From NCBI RefSeq assembly GCF_964059175.1, contig NZ_OZ060418.1, positions 496,001 to 560,000 of the forward strand: a DNA stretch of 64,000 nucleotides. The letters run 5' to 3'. Origin of the DNA: Buchnera aphidicola (Brachycaudus tragopogonis) (GTDB lineage Bacteria; Pseudomonadota; Gammaproteobacteria; Enterobacterales; Enterobacteriaceae). Made by a program: the position numbers and the translations under genes. Shown piece after piece: positions 52,184 through 62,974 of this stretch; the first letter of the stretch is position 1, and each line of letters opens with the position of its first letter. The notes under the pieces were generated by a model. The model worked only from the letters and a program-made list of their open reading frames with translations. It was not told the DNA's origin and did not search any database.

Positions 52184-52418
52184 TACATCCTCAATCACAT
52201 ATTAAACAATTTAAATGTTTAGTAATATACATTTTACATATAACTTTATTATTAGTATTGTTAATACATAATATGTAAATTATTATAATCTACTGTAAAT
52301 AAATTTTCATAAATAGAATTATTAAAAAATTTATAAAAATAATATCAGTAAACTTTAAATTATAATAAAAAAGTCTATACTAATATATAAAATTCAATAA
52401 TTTTATATTTAAATACAT

Positions 52419-52925
52419 ATGTCTTTTTTAAAAATACTATATTATCCAGATGAACGTTTACGACTTATAGCTAAACCTGTAAATAAAATTAACAAAAAAA
52501 TAAAAAATATTGCAAGTAATATGATTGATACAATGCAGAAAGAAGAAGGAATTGGTTTAGCAGCGACTCAAGTAAATATTCAATTACAAATTATAGTTAT
52601 CAATAAAATGGAAAAAAATAAAAACAATCTGGTATTAATTAATCCTAAAATTATCAAAAAATCAGGTAATATAAGCATTGAAGAAGGATGTTTGTCAATC
52701 CCAGAATATCGCGCTTCTGTTCCAAGAGCAAATTATATAAAAGTTCAAGCTATCAATTTAGATGGTGAAAAAATAGAAATAGAAACAGATTCAATTATAT
52801 CTATTTGCATACAACATGAAATAGATCACCTTAAAGGCAAGCTATTTATTGATTATTTATCAAAATTTAAACAAGAAAGACTCAAAAAGAAATTTGAAAA
52901 AATAGAAAAAAGAAAAACTTTTTAA
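52419..52925 (+). CDS. def: peptide deformylase
   Basis: Def removes the formyl group from the N-terminal Met of new proteins. It has 168 residues, close to E. coli (169). The three metal-site motifs are complete: GIGLAATQV near residue 44, EEGCLSIPE near 88 (Cys ligand), and [12 protein letters not shown] near 131 (two His ligands and the catalytic Glu). It is followed 19 bp later by fmt, which adds the same formyl group to the initiator tRNA encoded at 11.1 kb, so the formylation cycle is represented in this window. Confidence 0.97.
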   Translation: MSFLKILYYPDERLRLIAKPVNKINKKIKNIASNMIDTMQKEEGIGLAATQVNIQLQIIVINKMEKNKNNLVLINPKIIKKSGNISIEEGCLSIPEYRASVPRANYIKVQAINLDGEKIEIETDSIISICIQHEIDHLKGKLFIDYLSKFKQERLKKKFEKIEKRKTF

Positions 52926-52944
52926 TTACAGGAATTAAATCAAT

Positions 52945-53889
52945 TTGAAAAAATTAAAAATTATTTTTGCTGGTACTGCATATTTTTCTGCAGAACATCT
53001 CAAAGCATTAATTAATGCTTCATATCAAATAATCTTAGTAATTAGCCAGCCAGATGTTCCGTCTGGAAGAGGACAAAAAATTACTTTTTCTCCTGTAAAA
53101 AAAATATCCATCATAAATAATATTCCTATATTACAACCTATAGACTTAAATAATAAAATATTTCAACAAAAACTCTTATTATTTAATGCAGATATAATGA
53201 TTGTAGTATCTTATGGTAAGATTATACCAAAAAAAATTCTTACTATGTTTCCAAAAGGATGTATTAATGTACATGCTTCGCTATTACCACGATGGAGAGG
53301 TGCTACTCCAATTCAATCAGCAATTTTACATGGCGATAAAAAAACAGGTATTAGTATCATTACTATGAATGAAAAAATTGATTCTGGAACAATTATATAT
53401 GCAATAAAATGTGATATCTCAATAAAAGATACGACTTATAGTTTGTCATTAAAATTAATAAAAATTGGAATAAAAGCGTTATTAAAAGTTTTAGAAAAAA
53501 TTAATAATCATACGATTATCGAAAGAAAACAAGATGAAAAAAATGCAGTTTTTTCAAAAAAAATATATAAAAAAGACGGTCTTTTAAACTGGAATACAAA
53601 AGCTACAGAATTAGAGCGTTTAATACGTGCATTTAATCCATGGCCTACCTGTTATTTTATAATAGAAAACAAGATGATAAAAGTATGGCAAGCAACAGTA
53701 ATTCCTTGTACAAAAAAAAATGCTTGCATAGGAGAAATTATATTATCTAATAATAATGGCATACAAGTAAATACATCTGATCAAATATTAAATATTGAAA
53801 AATTACAATTACCTGGAAAAAAAATAATGGATGCAAAACACATTCTTCTTTCAAAAAAAAGTTTATTTAAAACTGGTAACATTATATAA
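52945..53889 (+). CDS. fmt: methionyl-tRNA formyltransferase
   Basis: Fmt formylates Met on initiator tRNA using 10-formyl-THF. It has 314 residues (E. coli 315). The substrate-loop and catalytic residues are seen: SQPDVPSGRGQKI near residue 33, the catalytic Asn and His in INVHASLLPRWRGATPIQ near 106, and Asp in EKIDSGTII near 143. The C-terminal OB domain includes RAFNPWPTCYF and LPGKKIMDAKHIL. The start is TTG, with AGGA 14 nt ahead, because no ATG occurs near the family N-terminus (KIIFAGTAYFSAEHL). E. coli rsmB, trkA and mscL would follow; they are missing. Confidence 0.95.
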   Translation: MKKLKIIFAGTAYFSAEHLKALINASYQIILVISQPDVPSGRGQKITFSPVKKISIINNIPILQPIDLNNKIFQQKLLLFNADIMIVVSYGKIIPKKILTMFPKGCINVHASLLPRWRGATPIQSAILHGDKKTGISIITMNEKIDSGTIIYAIKCDISIKDTTYSLSLKLIKIGIKALLKVLEKINNHTIIERKQDEKNAVFSKKIYKKDGLLNWNTKATELERLIRAFNPWPTCYFIIENKMIKVWQATVIPCTKKNACIGEIILSNNNGIQVNTSDQILNIEKLQLPGKKIMDAKHILLSKKSLFKTGNII

Positions 53890-53954
53890 AAAAATTATTA
53901 ATATCTTTAGAGTAGTATTTTTTACTTGAAAAAAAATATTTTTTATGCTAGGTA

Positions 53955-53979
53955 AGCAAACGGTATCTTTCCGTTTGCT
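53955..53979. terminator. hairpin between convergent fmt and rplQ
   Basis: AGCAAACGG (53955-53963) pairs with CCGTTTGCT (53971-53979) around a 7-nt loop, followed by alternating AT. It is one of few G+C-bearing stretches in the 169-bp spacer and could serve either strand. Confidence 0.65.
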
Positions 53980-54058
53980 ATATATATATATAAAAACAAA
54001 CATTTTTTATAATTTAGAAAATATATAAAAAAATTTTATTATAATTATCAATTATATT

Positions 54059-54451
54059 TTATTTTTCTATTATCTCTTTTTTCTTATCTTTTTTAACGCG
54101 ATCTACTAATTCTATATAAGCCATTGGAGCCTTATCACCAGATCGAAATCCACATTTTAAAATACGTGTGTAACCTCCTAATCTATTTAAAAAACTAGGC
54201 CCTAATGTTTTGAATAATTTAGACACTACCTCATTGTCACGAATACGAGAAAATAATAATCTTCTATGTGCAACTGTATCTATTTTAGATAAAGTGATCA
54301 TTGGTTCAACAATTCGACGGAGTTCTTTTGCTTTAGCCAATGTTGTTTTTATAATTTCATGCATAAATAATGAGCACGCCATATTTTTTAACATAGCATT
54401 AAGATGGCTACGATTACGATTTAATTGACGACCACTTTTTCGATGACGCAT
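54059..54451 (-). CDS. rplQ: ribosomal protein L17 (bL17)
   Basis: L17 binds 23S rRNA near the exit-tunnel side of the 50S subunit. It has 130 residues (E. coli 127). [20 protein letters not shown] at the start is nearly invariant, as are [14 protein letters not shown] and [15 protein letters not shown]. The C-terminal tail is lysine-rich. It is the last gene of the alpha operon, 40 bp after rpoA, the E. coli order. Confidence 0.98.
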   Translation of the reverse strand: MRHRKSGRQLNRNRSHLNAMLKNMACSLFMHEIIKTTLAKAKELRRIVEPMITLSKIDTVAHRRLLFSRIRDNEVVSKLFKTLGPSFLNRLGGYTRILKCGFRSGDKAPMAYIELVDRVKKDKKKEIIEK

Positions 54452-54491
54452 AAATTTATTCCTTTTATTAAAATATCAATATAAATAGATA

Positions 54492-55481
54492 TTATTCATC
54501 TATAATGCTTGATGGTGGCCAATTTTCTAATCTCATACCAAGAGATAAACTGCGAGAAGCTAATATATCTTTAATTTCAGTTAAAGATTTTTTACCTAAA
54601 TTAGGAGTTTTTAAAAGTTCCACTTCAGTTCTCTGTACTAAATCACCAATATAGTGTATTGATTCAGCTTTAAGACAATTAGCAGAACGAACTGTAAGTT
54701 CTAAATCATCTACTGGACGCAATAGAATCGGTTCAAACTCAGGTTTTTCTTCTTTAACCTCAGGTTCACTAACATCTCTTAAATCAACAAATGCTTCTAA
54801 TTGTTCTGATAAAATAGTAGCAGCACGTCGAATCGCTTCTTCTGGATCAATTGTACCATTAGTCTCCATCTCAATTATTAATTTATCTAAATCAGTTCTT
54901 TGTTCTACACGTGCAGCTTCTACATTATAAGAGATTCTATCTATAGGACTATAACAAGCGTCAACTAGTAAACAACCGATCGGTCGCACATCATCTTCTG
55001 AATGCACTCTAGCAGCAGCAGGAATATAGCCTCTTCCACGTTGTACTTTTATTCTCATTTTAATAGAAGAATTTTCGTATGTTAAATTACAAATAACATG
55101 TTCTGGTTTAATAATTTCAACATCACCATCATGTACGATATCTGCAGCAGTAACAGAACCAATACCAGATTTATGCAATGTAAGAATAACCTCATCTTTA
55201 CCATATACTTTTACAGCTAATCCTTTTAAATTCAATAAAATTTCTAAAACATCTTCTTGAATTCCTTCTTTAGTACTATATTCATGAAGTACCCCATCAA
55301 TTTCAACTTCAGTAACTGCACATCCAGGCATAGAAGAAAGAAGAATTCTGCGAAGTGCGTTTCCAAGTGTATGACCAAAACCTCTTTCTAATGGCTCTAA
55401 AGTAACTTTAGTATGAGTTGTACTAATTTGTTCAATATCAACTAATCTTGGTTTTAAAAAACCAATACTAGAATTATGCAT
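54492..55481 (-). CDS. rpoA: RNA polymerase alpha subunit
   Basis: RpoA dimerises to start assembly of RNA polymerase and its C-terminal domain contacts UP elements and activators. It has 329 residues, equal to E. coli. The N-terminal domain includes [20 protein letters not shown] and [17 protein letters not shown]. The alphaCTD is intact: [20 protein letters not shown] with the DNA-contacting Arg near 265, and [20 protein letters not shown]. Retention of the full CTD is notable in a genome with few activators. Confidence 0.99.
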   Translation of the reverse strand: MHNSSIGFLKPRLVDIEQISTTHTKVTLEPLERGFGHTLGNALRRILLSSMPGCAVTEVEIDGVLHEYSTKEGIQEDVLEILLNLKGLAVKVYGKDEVILTLHKSGIGSVTAADIVHDGDVEIIKPEHVICNLTYENSSIKMRIKVQRGRGYIPAAARVHSEDDVRPIGCLLVDACYSPIDRISYNVEAARVEQRTDLDKLIIEMETNGTIDPEEAIRRAATILSEQLEAFVDLRDVSEPEVKEEKPEFEPILLRPVDDLELTVRSANCLKAESIHYIGDLVQRTEVELLKTPNLGKKSLTEIKDILASRSLSLGMRLENWPPSSIIDE

Positions 55482-55510
55482 ATAATCCTCTCTTTGAATA
55501 GCAAACTTTA

Positions 55511-56131
55511 TTACTTGGAATAAAGTTCAACAATCAAATGTTCATTGATTTCTGCAGATAAATCAGAACGTTCAGGAAAACGCTTAAAAATACCTTCCAT
55601 TTTATTTAAATCTACTTCTAACCAAATTGGTTTTTCTCTTTGTTCAACTAATTCTAAAGACGCTTTGATTCGTGATTGATTTTTAGATTTATCTCTAATA
55701 GATATACGATCATTAGGAGATATTTGATATGAAGCAATATTAACAATTTTATTATTCACTAAAATAGATTTATGATTGATTAATTGTCTTGATTCAGCTC
55801 GCGTACAACCAAAACCCATACGATAAACTACATTATCTAATCTTCTTTCTAAGAAAAGTAATAAATTTTCTCCAGTATTACCTTTATAACTAGCAGCCAT
55901 TTTATAATATATTTTAAATTGACGTTCTAAAACACCATATAAACGTCGTACTTTTTGTTTTTCACGTAACTGCACAGCATAGTCAGACAATCTAGGTTTT
56001 CGAATACCATGTTGTCCTGGAGGTTGTTCTAATTTACATTTTGATTCTATAGAACGCAGTCCTGATTTTAAAAACAAATCAGTACCTTCACGTCGACTTA
56101 ATTTTAATTTTGGACCTAAATATTTTGCCAT
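55511..56131 (-). CDS. rpsD: ribosomal protein S4 (uS4)
   Basis: S4 is a primary 16S-binding protein that nucleates 30S assembly. In E. coli it also represses its own operon by binding the rpsM leader. It has 206 residues, as in E. coli. [38 protein letters not shown], and the S4 RNA-binding domain ([20 protein letters not shown]) are clear. The cysteine-poor form lacks a zinc site, as in E. coli. It lies 25 bp after rpsK. Confidence 0.98.
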   Translation of the reverse strand: MAKYLGPKLKLSRREGTDLFLKSGLRSIESKCKLEQPPGQHGIRKPRLSDYAVQLREKQKVRRLYGVLERQFKIYYKMAASYKGNTGENLLLFLERRLDNVVYRMGFGCTRAESRQLINHKSILVNNKIVNIASYQISPNDRISIRDKSKNQSRIKASLELVEQREKPIWLEVDLNKMEGIFKRFPERSDLSAEINEHLIVELYSK

Positions 56132-56156
56132 TTTCTTCTCCAGTAATTCCTAAAAA

Positions 56157-56561
<405 letters not shown>

Positions 56562-56566
56562 CTAAA

Positions 56567-56923
56567 TTATTTTTTTATTGGTTTTCGAGGACCTTTACAA
56601 GTTCTAGCATTAGTTTTAGTTCTTTGTCCATGTACAGGAAGATTCCTACGATGACGTAAACCACGATAACAACTGAGATCAATTAAACGTTTAATATTTA
56701 AAGTTCTTTCTCTTCTTAAATCACCTTCAATAACATATTTTGCAACATTTATCCTTAATAGTTCAATTTGTTCTTCGTTTAAATCAGTAATTTTAGAATT
56801 TTCAGGAATATTAGCAAGAAGACAAATTAATTTAGAACGTTTTTTACCAATTCCGTATATTGCAGTTAATGCAATTATAGTATGTTTATTTTCAGGAATA
56901 TTAATACCTGCAATACGTGCCAT
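56567..56923 (-). CDS. rpsM: ribosomal protein S13 (uS13)
   Basis: S13 contacts the P-site tRNA with its C-terminal tail and bridges to L5. It has 118 residues, equal to E. coli. [20 protein letters not shown], the helix-turn-helix [16 protein letters not shown], and the tail [18 protein letters not shown] are conserved. It heads the alpha operon. In E. coli a ~100-nt S4-binding pseudoknot lies in its leader; the spacer here is 95 bp of A+T-rich sequence without an evident counterpart. Confidence 0.98.
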   Translation of the reverse strand: MARIAGINIPENKHTIIALTAIYGIGKKRSKLICLLANIPENSKITDLNEEQIELLRINVAKYVIEGDLRRERTLNIKRLIDLSCYRGLRHRRNLPVHGQRTKTNARTCKGPRKPIKK

Positions 56924-57018
56924 ATGATCTAATCCTATGTGAGTGCTATCAAATATAAAAATAAAAATTAAGTATAATAAAATATTAGTACAAAATTTTT
57001 TGTATAATTGATAAAAAA

Positions 57019-57135
57019 TTATCCTTGACGTTGTTTGTGTTTAGGATCATTACTACAAATGACTCTTATAACATTATTTCTTCGTATTATTTTACATTTT
57101 CGACAAAGTATTTTTACAGAAGCTTGTACTTTCAC
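57019..57135 (-). CDS. rpmJ: ribosomal protein L36 (bL36)
   Basis: This 38-codon gene was found by translating the spacer between rpsM and secY. It begins at GTG 57135 and reads [15 protein letters not shown] and then [17 protein letters not shown], a near match to E. coli L36. The four zinc ligands (Cys, Cys, Cys, His) of the C+ form are all present. The GTG start is chosen because the next residues KVQASVK match KVRASVK exactly in place. It lies 38 bp after secY in the usual order. Confidence 0.96.
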   Translation of the reverse strand: MKVQASVKILCRKCKIIRRNNVIRVICSNDPKHKQRQG

Positions 57136-57173
57136 TTTTTTCCCTTGATATTTTATTGTAATATTCTAAATAT

Positions 57174-58493
57174 TTAATTTAGATTAGCTTTTTTTAAAAT
57201 AGAGTCATATTGACTAGACATTATTAATGTTTGAATTTGAGCAATAAAATCTATAACAACTACAACAACAATTAATAATGAAGTTCCACCAAAATAAAAT
57301 GGAACATTCATAACACTTCTCATAAATTCAGGCATTAAACAAATAAATGTAATATATATAGAGCCTACCAACGTCAATCTTAACATAATTTTATTAATAT
57401 ATTTTGCTGTCTGTTCACCAGGTCTTATACCTGAAATAAATGCACCTGATTTTTTTAAATTATCTGCTGTTTCACGAGGATTAAATACTAACTCGGTATA
57501 AAAAAAACAAAAAAATACTATCGCTGATACATATAAAATTAAATACAACGGTTGATTAGGTTGTAAATAAAATGATATGGTTTGTAACCATGAATAATTA
57601 TGACTGATTTTAAACCATGATATAACTGTTACTGGAAAAAGAACTATACTAGAAGCAAAAATTGCTGGTATTACACCCGACATATTTACTTTTAAAGGTA
57701 AATGAGTACTTTGAGAAGCATAAATACGTCGACCTTTTTGTCGCTGTGCATAATGTACAACAATTTTTCTTTGACCACGCTCAACAAACACTACAAGAAA
57801 AATAACTAAAAAAATTAATGCTAAAATTAATAAAAAAAATAAAATATGCAAACTACCTTGTCTTGTTTGTTCAATAGTGTTACTGATTGCTGATGGCAAA
57901 CCAGCTATTATTCCTATAAAAATAATAATTGAAATACCATTTCCAATGCCACACTCTGTGATTAATTCCCCTAACCACATTAAAAAAATAGTACCGGCTA
58001 CTAAACTAATTACTGCTGTTAAATAAAAATAAAAATCAGCATGTACTATAATAGTATGAATGCCTATTATATTAGGAAGACTAGTAGAAATTCCAATCGA
58101 TTGAATAATGGCTAATATTAAAGTAGCATATCTAGTATATTGATTTATTTTATGACGTCCCGATTCCCCTTCTTTTTTTATTTCAGATAAAGTTGGATAT
58201 ACCAATGTTAATAATTGAATAATAATAGAAGCTGATATATACGGCATAATACCTAAAGAAAAAATAGAAGCGCGACTCAAGGCACCACCAGAAAACATAT
58301 TAAACATATCAACAATAGTACCTTTTTGATTATTTAATATTGTTGATAAAATTGTAGTATCAATTCCAGGAATAGGAATAAAAGAGCCAATACGAAAAAT
58401 AATTAAAGCTATGATAACAAAAACAACCCTTTGTTTTAGCTCACTGATATTTTTTTTAGTATTCTTTATATTTGATCCTAATTGCTTTACCAT
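57174..58493 (-). CDS. secY: protein translocase subunit SecY
   Basis: SecY is the channel of the Sec translocon; it has ten membrane helices. The protein has 439 residues (E. coli 443). Recognisable blocks are [16 protein letters not shown] in helix 1 and the plug region ([29 protein letters not shown]), [12 protein letters not shown] with cytoplasmic loop 4 that binds SecA and ribosome, and [15 protein letters not shown] in loop 5. The pore-ring isoleucines are in the expected helices. It partners with ffs-encoded SRP RNA in targeting. Confidence 0.98.
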   Translation of the reverse strand: MVKQLGSNIKNTKKNISELKQRVVFVIIALIIFRIGSFIPIPGIDTTILSTILNNQKGTIVDMFNMFSGGALSRASIFSLGIMPYISASIIIQLLTLVYPTLSEIKKEGESGRHKINQYTRYATLILAIIQSIGISTSLPNIIGIHTIIVHADFYFYLTAVISLVAGTIFLMWLGELITECGIGNGISIIIFIGIIAGLPSAISNTIEQTRQGSLHILFFLLILALIFLVIFLVVFVERGQRKIVVHYAQRQKGRRIYASQSTHLPLKVNMSGVIPAIFASSIVLFPVTVISWFKISHNYSWLQTISFYLQPNQPLYLILYVSAIVFFCFFYTELVFNPRETADNLKKSGAFISGIRPGEQTAKYINKIMLRLTLVGSIYITFICLMPEFMRSVMNVPFYFGGTSLLIVVVVVIDFIAQIQTLIMSSQYDSILKKANLN

Positions 58494-58503
58494 TATTTAT
58501 CAT

Positions 58504-58938
58504 TTATCCTTCAATTTTACCACCAATATTTTCAATATTAGCACGAGCGCCCTTTGTTACAAGTAAACCTCGTATTGTCAAAGCAATTGTTAATTTTCCA
58601 GAAAGAATTATTTTGACTTGTTTAATATTTTTTTTAATAATGTTTTCTTTTTTTAATATATCAATATCAATGATATTAGTAGATAAATTTGAGATGTCTG
58701 ACAAACGAACTTCTGCTTTTATATTCTTTTTTCGAGAATTAAATCCAAATTTTGGTAGTCTTCTATACAAAGGCATTTGGCCTCCTTCAAAACCACGACG
58801 AATACTACTTCCTGATCTAGATTTTTGACCTTTGTGACCACGACCAGATGTTTTTCCAAAACCTGATCCAATACCTCGTCCTAATCGTTTTCGATTTAAA
58901 CGCGCTCCAAAAGCTGGAGAAAGAGTATTTAAATACAT
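58504..58938 (-). CDS. rplO: ribosomal protein L15 (uL15)
   Basis: L15 is a late-assembling 50S protein near helix 38. It has 144 residues, as in E. coli. The glycine- and arginine-rich N-terminus ([20 protein letters not shown] and [20 protein letters not shown]) is conserved, while the globular C-terminal part is rich in Ile/Lys and less so ([20 protein letters not shown]). It is 10 bp upstream of secY, as in E. coli. Confidence 0.97.
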   Translation of the reverse strand: MYLNTLSPAFGARLNRKRLGRGIGSGFGKTSGRGHKGQKSRSGSSIRRGFEGGQMPLYRRLPKFGFNSRKKNIKAEVRLSDISNLSTNIIDIDILKKENIIKKNIKQVKIILSGKLTIALTIRGLLVTKGARANIENIGGKIEG

Positions 58939-58942
58939 TTTT

Positions 58943-59122
58943 TTATTCCTCTTGTACTTTTAAAATATAAGAAATCTTTTTTATCATACCTTGAATGGCA
59001 GATGTATTTTCACGTATTACAGTATGTCCGACATAACGTAATCCAAGTCCGATTAATGTTTTTTTATGTTTTGGTATTCTGCCTATAGAACTTTTTATTT
59101 GAGTAATTTTTATATTTTTCAT
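58943..59122 (-). CDS. rpmD: ribosomal protein L30 (uL30)
   Basis: This 59-codon gene was found by translating the spacer between rplO and rpsE. It reads [20 protein letters not shown] and continues with [20 protein letters not shown], typical of bacterial L30 (E. coli also 59 residues). The ATG is 10 bp after the rpsE stop and the TAA lies 4 bp before the rplO start, fitting the spc operon order rpsE-rpmD-rplO. Confidence 0.97.
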   Translation of the reverse strand: MKNIKITQIKSSIGRIPKHKKTLIGLGLRYVGHTVIRENTSAIQGMIKKISYILKVQEE

Positions 59123-59132
59123 TAGATAAAAT

Positions 59133-59636
59133 TTATCCTAATATGTCTTCAAGACGTTTGTTTCTTTTAGCAGCTACCATTTCTGGAGACTTCATATTGA
59201 CTAAACCATTCATTGTAGCTCGAACTACATTGATTGGATTAGTAGAACCGTAAGTTTTAGCTAATACATTATGTATACCTGCCACTTCCAATACTGCACG
59301 CATTGCTCCTCCTGCAATAATTCCAGTTCCATCAGAAGCAGGTTTCATAAAAACATTTGATCCAGTATGAGATCCTTTTAATGAATGTTGTAAAGTTTTA
59401 TTAACTAATGGTATAGTAATCATATTACGTCGAGCTTTTTCCATTGCTTTCTGAATAGCAGCAGGTACTTCACGTGCTTTACCATATCCAAAACCAACTC
59501 GACCGTCTCCATTCCCTACCACAGTTAATGCTGTAAAGGAAAATATACGACCACCTTTAACAGTTTTTGAAACACGGTTAACTGTAATTAACTTTTCTTG
59601 TAAATCACTATTATTTTTTTTTTCAAAATTAGCCAT
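59133..59636 (-). CDS. rpsE: ribosomal protein S5 (uS5)
   Basis: S5 helps decoding accuracy in the 30S subunit near the mRNA entry. From ATG 59636 it has 167 residues, the E. coli length; a GTG five codons upstream is in frame but adds residues the family lacks. Signatures are [39 protein letters not shown], and [17 protein letters not shown]. It lies 17 bp after rplR, counted from the ATG. Confidence 0.97.
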   Translation of the reverse strand: MANFEKKNNSDLQEKLITVNRVSKTVKGGRIFSFTALTVVGNGDGRVGFGYGKAREVPAAIQKAMEKARRNMITIPLVNKTLQHSLKGSHTGSNVFMKPASDGTGIIAGGAMRAVLEVAGIHNVLAKTYGSTNPINVVRATMNGLVNMKSPEMVAAKRNKRLEDILG

Positions 59637-59652
59637 TCTATTATTTTTCACC

Positions 59653-60021
59653 TTAAAACTTTAATCCAAATTTACGTGCAGATTCTGCTAAAACTTGTAT
59701 ACGACCATGATACTTAAAACCAGATCGATCAAAAGAAACATTATATATTCCTTTTGACAAGGCTCGTTCTGCAATAATTTTACCCACTATTTGCGCCGCT
59801 TCTTTATTTCCTGTATATTTTATATTAGAACTTATGTTTTTTTCTAAAGTGGAAGCAAATACTAAAACTTTTGATTCTGTAGAGGAAATTATTTGAGCAT
59901 ATATATGACGTGAAGTTCGATGTACTACTAATCGAACAGCTTTTAAAGCTTTAATTTTAAGACGTGCTTTCATAGATCGACGTATACGAGAATTGATTTT
60001 ATTTTTTCTAGAAAAAGTCAT
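59653..60021 (-). CDS. rplR: ribosomal protein L18 (uL18)
   Basis: L18 binds 5S rRNA and delivers it to the 50S subunit with L5. It has 122 residues (E. coli 117). [20 protein letters not shown], and the C-terminal [20 protein letters not shown] are conserved. The N-terminus is a few residues longer and more basic than in E. coli. It lies 1 bp after the rplF stop, tightly packed. Confidence 0.97.
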   Translation of the reverse strand: MTFSRKNKINSRIRRSMKARLKIKALKAVRLVVHRTSRHIYAQIISSTESKVLVFASTLEKNISSNIKYTGNKEAAQIVGKIIAERALSKGIYNVSFDRSGFKYHGRIQVLAESARKFGLKF

Positions 60022-60022
60022 T

Positions 60023-60559
60023 TTATTTCTTCTTTGCCTCTTTTATACGTACCACTTCATCTGAATAACGAATTCCTTTTCCTTTATAAGGTTCCGGTAT
60101 ACGATAAGAACGTAAATTTGCAGCAATTTGTCCAACTAGTTGTTTATCTATTCCTTTAACAATAATCTCTGTTGGAGATGGATTTTCTACAGCAATATTT
60201 TTAGGTAAACAATATGTAATAACATGAGAATAACCTAATGACATGTTAATTGTATTTTCTTTTGTGATTGAAACACGATATCCCACCCCAGAAAAATGCA
60301 ATTTTTTACTAAATCTTTTTGAAACACCTATAATCATGGAATTTATAAGAGCTCTTGCAGTTCCAGCCTGCGCCCAAGCATCAGAAAAAGACAAACGTGG
60401 TGAAAAAACTATTTGATTATTTAAATATTGTATTTTAACTGATCGATGAATAGTACGTGAAAGATGTCCATATTTCCCTTTAATCAATACTACTTGTGAA
60501 TCTAATTGAACGTCAATATCAGAAGGAACAAAAATAGGACATTTAGCAACACGAGACAT
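60023..60559 (-). CDS. rplF: ribosomal protein L6 (uL6)
   Basis: L6 lies near the factor-binding site of the 50S subunit. From ATG 60559 it has 178 residues (E. coli 177). I chose this start because [13 protein letters not shown] matches E. coli MSRVAKAPVVVPA, and GGAGG lies 4 nt ahead of it. The ORF could extend 12 codons upstream into rpsH. Conserved blocks: [29 protein letters not shown], and [18 protein letters not shown]. Confidence 0.97.
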   Translation of the reverse strand: MSRVAKCPIFVPSDIDVQLDSQVVLIKGKYGHLSRTIHRSVKIQYLNNQIVFSPRLSFSDAWAQAGTARALINSMIIGVSKRFSKKLHFSGVGYRVSITKENTINMSLGYSHVITYCLPKNIAVENPSPTEIIVKGIDKQLVGQIAANLRSYRIPEPYKGKGIRYSDEVVRIKEAKKK

Positions 60560-60579
60560 TCTTCCTCCAATCATTATTT

Positions 60580-60972
60580 CTAAGCTACATAACAAATGAC
60601 TTCACCGCCAAGACCTTCTTGACGAGCCATACGATCTGTCATAACTCCTTGAGAAGTAGAAATTACTGCTATTCCCAAACCAGCCATGACTTTAGGTAAA
60701 TTATTCTTTTTTTTGTATATTCTTAAACTAGGACGACTGACACGTTGAATCGTTTCTATTACAGATTTTCCTTTAAAATATTTTAAAATTACTTTTAATA
60801 TTAGTTTAGAATCACCTGTAATATTAAAATCTTTAATATAACCTTCCTGTTTTAACAATTTAACAATTGATTTTTTTAATTTCGAGGAAGGCATTGTAAC
60901 AGAATATTTGTTAGCTGATTGACCGTTTCGAATACGAGTTAACATATCTGATACTGGATCTTGCATACTCAT
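60580..60972 (-). CDS. rpsH: ribosomal protein S8 (uS8)
   Basis: S8 binds the central domain of 16S rRNA. In E. coli it also represses the spc operon by binding the rplE leader region. From ATG 60972 it has 130 residues, as in E. coli; the in-frame TTG at 60984 overlaps the GGAG ribosome-binding sequence. [20 protein letters not shown] and [20 protein letters not shown] are near-identical to E. coli. Confidence 0.97.
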   Translation of the reverse strand: MSMQDPVSDMLTRIRNGQSANKYSVTMPSSKLKKSIVKLLKQEGYIKDFNITGDSKLILKVILKYFKGKSVIETIQRVSRPSLRIYKKKNNLPKVMAGLGIAVISTSQGVMTDRMARQEGLGGEVICYVA

Positions 60973-61002
60973 TTTAAACTCCAAAATATGAAAAATTATT
61001 TT

Positions 61003-61308
61003 TTACCAACTAGCTTTTTTTAAACCAGGTATTTCACCTTTCATAGCTGCTTCTCTAACTTTAATGCGACTTAATCCAAATTTACGTAAAAAAGCATGCG
61101 GCCGACCAGTTTGACGACATCTATTTCTTTGACGTGATGGACTAGAATCACGAGGAAAAGATTGTAATTTCAAAACAGCATTCCAACGTTCTTCTTCTGG
61201 AAGAAGCATGTTAGAAATAATATTTTTTAATTCAACACGCTGTATGTAAAACTTATTAGCTAATTTTACACGTTTAACTTCTCTTGCCTTCATTGATTGT
61301 TTAGCCAT
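61003..61308 (-). CDS. rpsN: ribosomal protein S14 (uS14)
   Basis: S14 is in the 30S head. It has 101 residues, equal to E. coli, and is the long form without the zinc-binding Cys4 motif. [20 protein letters not shown] and the C-terminal [11 protein letters not shown] match closely. It lies between rplE and rpsH in the normal order. Confidence 0.98.
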   Translation of the reverse strand: MAKQSMKAREVKRVKLANKFYIQRVELKNIISNMLLPEEERWNAVLKLQSFPRDSSPSRQRNRCRQTGRPHAFLRKFGLSRIKVREAAMKGEIPGLKKASW

Positions 61309-61323
61309 TGAATTACCTTTTTA

Positions 61324-61863
61324 TTATTTACGAAAAGGAAAATTAAAAGCAGATAATAATAAACGACCCTCATGATCAGATGTAGCAGTAGTAGTTATCG
61401 TTACATCTAAGCCACGAACTCGATCTACTTTATCATAATCAATCTCAGGGAAAATGATCTGCTCACGTATTCCTAAACTATAATTTCCGTGACCATCAAA
61501 AGAATTGATTGATAAACCACGAAAATCACGAATTCTTGGAACTGCAATAATAATTAAACGTTCAAAAAAATCCCATTTCCTCTGACCACGTAATGTAACT
61601 TTGCAGCCAATAGGATAACCTTGACGAATTTTAAAACCAGCAACAGATTTACGAGCTTTAGTGATTAGCGGTTTTTGTCCAGATATTGCTGTAAGATCCG
61701 AAACAGCATAATCTAAAACTTTTTTATCAGAAGCAGCAGCGCCTACACCCATATTTAAGGTAATTTTATCAATTTTAGGAACCTGCATAATAGAACTATA
61801 ATTTAGTTCAAGCATAAGTTTTTTTGTTACTTTTAATTTATAATAATCATACAATGTTGCCAT
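61324..61863 (-). CDS. rplE: ribosomal protein L5 (uL5)
   Basis: L5 binds 5S rRNA and bridges to S13. It has 179 residues, as in E. coli. [40 protein letters not shown], and the C-terminal [20 protein letters not shown] are conserved, as is [12 protein letters not shown]. The E. coli S8 repressor-binding site overlaps the rplX-rplE junction; I could not judge whether it survives in this 14-bp spacer. Confidence 0.98.
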   Translation of the reverse strand: MATLYDYYKLKVTKKLMLELNYSSIMQVPKIDKITLNMGVGAAASDKKVLDYAVSDLTAISGQKPLITKARKSVAGFKIRQGYPIGCKVTLRGQRKWDFFERLIIIAVPRIRDFRGLSINSFDGHGNYSLGIREQIIFPEIDYDKVDRVRGLDVTITTTATSDHEGRLLLSAFNFPFRK

Positions 61864-61877
61864 TATATTACTCCATT

Positions 61878-62192
61878 CTATTTAATCGTTTTACTATTAG
61901 ATTTGAAAAAACGAACTTTTTTTCCTTCTTCAAATCTAAAACCAACACGATCTGCTTTTTTAGATTCAGGATTAAAAATAGCAATATTTGATATTTGAAT
62001 AGGTGCTTCTTTTTCTATGATACCACCGCTTTTATTTTGAGATGGAACTGGTTTTTGATGTTTTTTAATTATATTTACACCATTAACAATTGCTTTATGT
62101 GTAGATAAAATATTTTTAATAACACCTTTTTTCCCTTTATCTTTACCAGTTAATATAATAACTTCATCATTACGACGTAACTTTGATGCCAT
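61878..62192 (-). CDS. rplX: ribosomal protein L24 (uL24)
   Basis: L24 initiates 50S assembly and lies at the peptide exit site. It has 104 residues, equal to E. coli. The KOW motif is [20 protein letters not shown] near the N-terminus. [15 protein letters not shown] and the C-terminal [20 protein letters not shown] are conserved. It follows rplN by 25 bp. Confidence 0.98.
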   Translation of the reverse strand: MASKLRRNDEVIILTGKDKGKKGVIKNILSTHKAIVNGVNIIKKHQKPVPSQNKSGGIIEKEAPIQISNIAIFNPESKKADRVGFRFEEGKKVRFFKSNSKTIK

Positions 62193-62217
62193 TTTTTATT
62201 CCTTGAAAATGTTATTA

Positions 62218-62586
62218 TTAAAGAACTTCTGGTGCTAATGAAATAATTTTCATAAATTTTTCTGTTCTCAATTCGCGAGTAACAGGCCCAAAGATACGAG
62301 TACCTATAGGTTGTTCATTATTGTTCAGTACAACACAAGCGTTTCTATCAAAACGAATTACTGATCCATCAGATCGCCTTACTCCTTTTTTGGTCCTTAC
62401 TACTACTGCTTTAAGAACTTCTCCTTTTTTTACTTTACCTCTTGGAATTGCTTCTTTAATTGTTATCTTAATTATATCTCCAATACCTGCATATCGTCGG
62501 CGAGAACCACCTAATACTTTAATACACATAGCAGAACGTGCTCCAGAGTTATCAGCTACATATAAAATTGTTTGTTCTTGAACCAT
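62218..62586 (-). CDS. rplN: ribosomal protein L14 (uL14)
   Basis: L14 lies at the 30S interface of the 50S subunit. From ATG 62586 it has 122 residues (E. coli 123). [40 protein letters not shown], and [14 protein letters not shown] are almost unchanged. A GTG four codons upstream is in frame but coincides with the AAGGTG ribosome-binding sequence. It opens the spc operon. Confidence 0.97.
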   Translation of the reverse strand: MVQEQTILYVADNSGARSAMCIKVLGGSRRRYAGIGDIIKITIKEAIPRGKVKKGEVLKAVVVRTKKGVRRSDGSVIRFDRNACVVLNNNEQPIGTRIFGPVTRELRTEKFMKIISLAPEVL

Positions 62587-62650
62587 AATTTTAAACACCT
62601 TAACTTTGCAATTTTAAATAGCTATAAAATTACTAATGTAAAATAATTTT

Positions 62651-62679
62651 ATTATAACACTGCTTTTTTTATATGAACA
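62651..62679 (-). promoter_or_regulatory. spc operon promoter
   Basis: On the minus strand, TGTTCA (62674-62679) and TATAAT (62651-62656) are 17 bp apart in the rpsQ-rplN spacer. From memory, the E. coli spc promoter reads CATAT, five bases, then AAGCGGTGTTATAAT; here it is CATAT, five A, then AAGCAGTGTTATAAT, with the same length. The -35 is poor in both. The agreement makes this a conserved promoter and not a chance TATAAT. Confidence 0.75.
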
Positions 62680-62680
62680 G

Positions 62681-62712
62681 AAACATGAGCAGACGTGAGT
62701 TTGTTCATGTTT
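62681..62712 (-). other. hairpin between rpsQ and rplN
   Basis: AAACATGA (62681-62688) and TCATGTTT (62705-62712) form an 8-bp inverted repeat with a 16-nt loop, just upstream of the spc promoter. A competing 6-bp pairing TGAACA/TGTTCA overlaps it. It may mark the end of the S10 transcript, but no U-tract follows. Confidence 0.4.
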
Positions 62713-62722
62713 TTAAAAATAT

Positions 62723-62974
62723 TTAAAAAATAGTTTTTTCAATAATACGCACCAAAACCCAAGACTTTGTTTTAGAAATTGGACGAGATTCTCTAATTTC
62801 TATTAAATCACCAATAGCACATTCATTTTTTTCATCATGAATATGTAATTTCGTAGTACGTTTAATGAATTTTCCATAAATAGCATGTTTTACAAAACGC
62901 TCAATAGCAACAACCGCAGATTTTTGCATCTTGTTACTGATTACTCGACCTTGTAAAGTTCGAATATTTTCCAT
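62723..62974 (-). CDS. rpsQ: ribosomal protein S17 (uS17)
   Basis: S17 is a primary 16S-binding protein with an OB fold. It has 83 residues (E. coli 84). [40 protein letters not shown], and [20 protein letters not shown] are typical. The ATG overlaps the rpmC stop by one base. It is the last gene of the S10 operon as laid out in E. coli. Confidence 0.98.
   Translation of the reverse strand: MENIRTLQGRVISNKMQKSAVVAIERFVKHAIYGKFIKRTTKLHIHDEKNECAIGDLIEIRESRPISKTKSWVLVRIIEKTIF

Noticed and set aside
52184..52418. A remnant of dprA between smg and def
   Set aside because: The spacer is A+T-rich and no DprA motif is visible in any frame.
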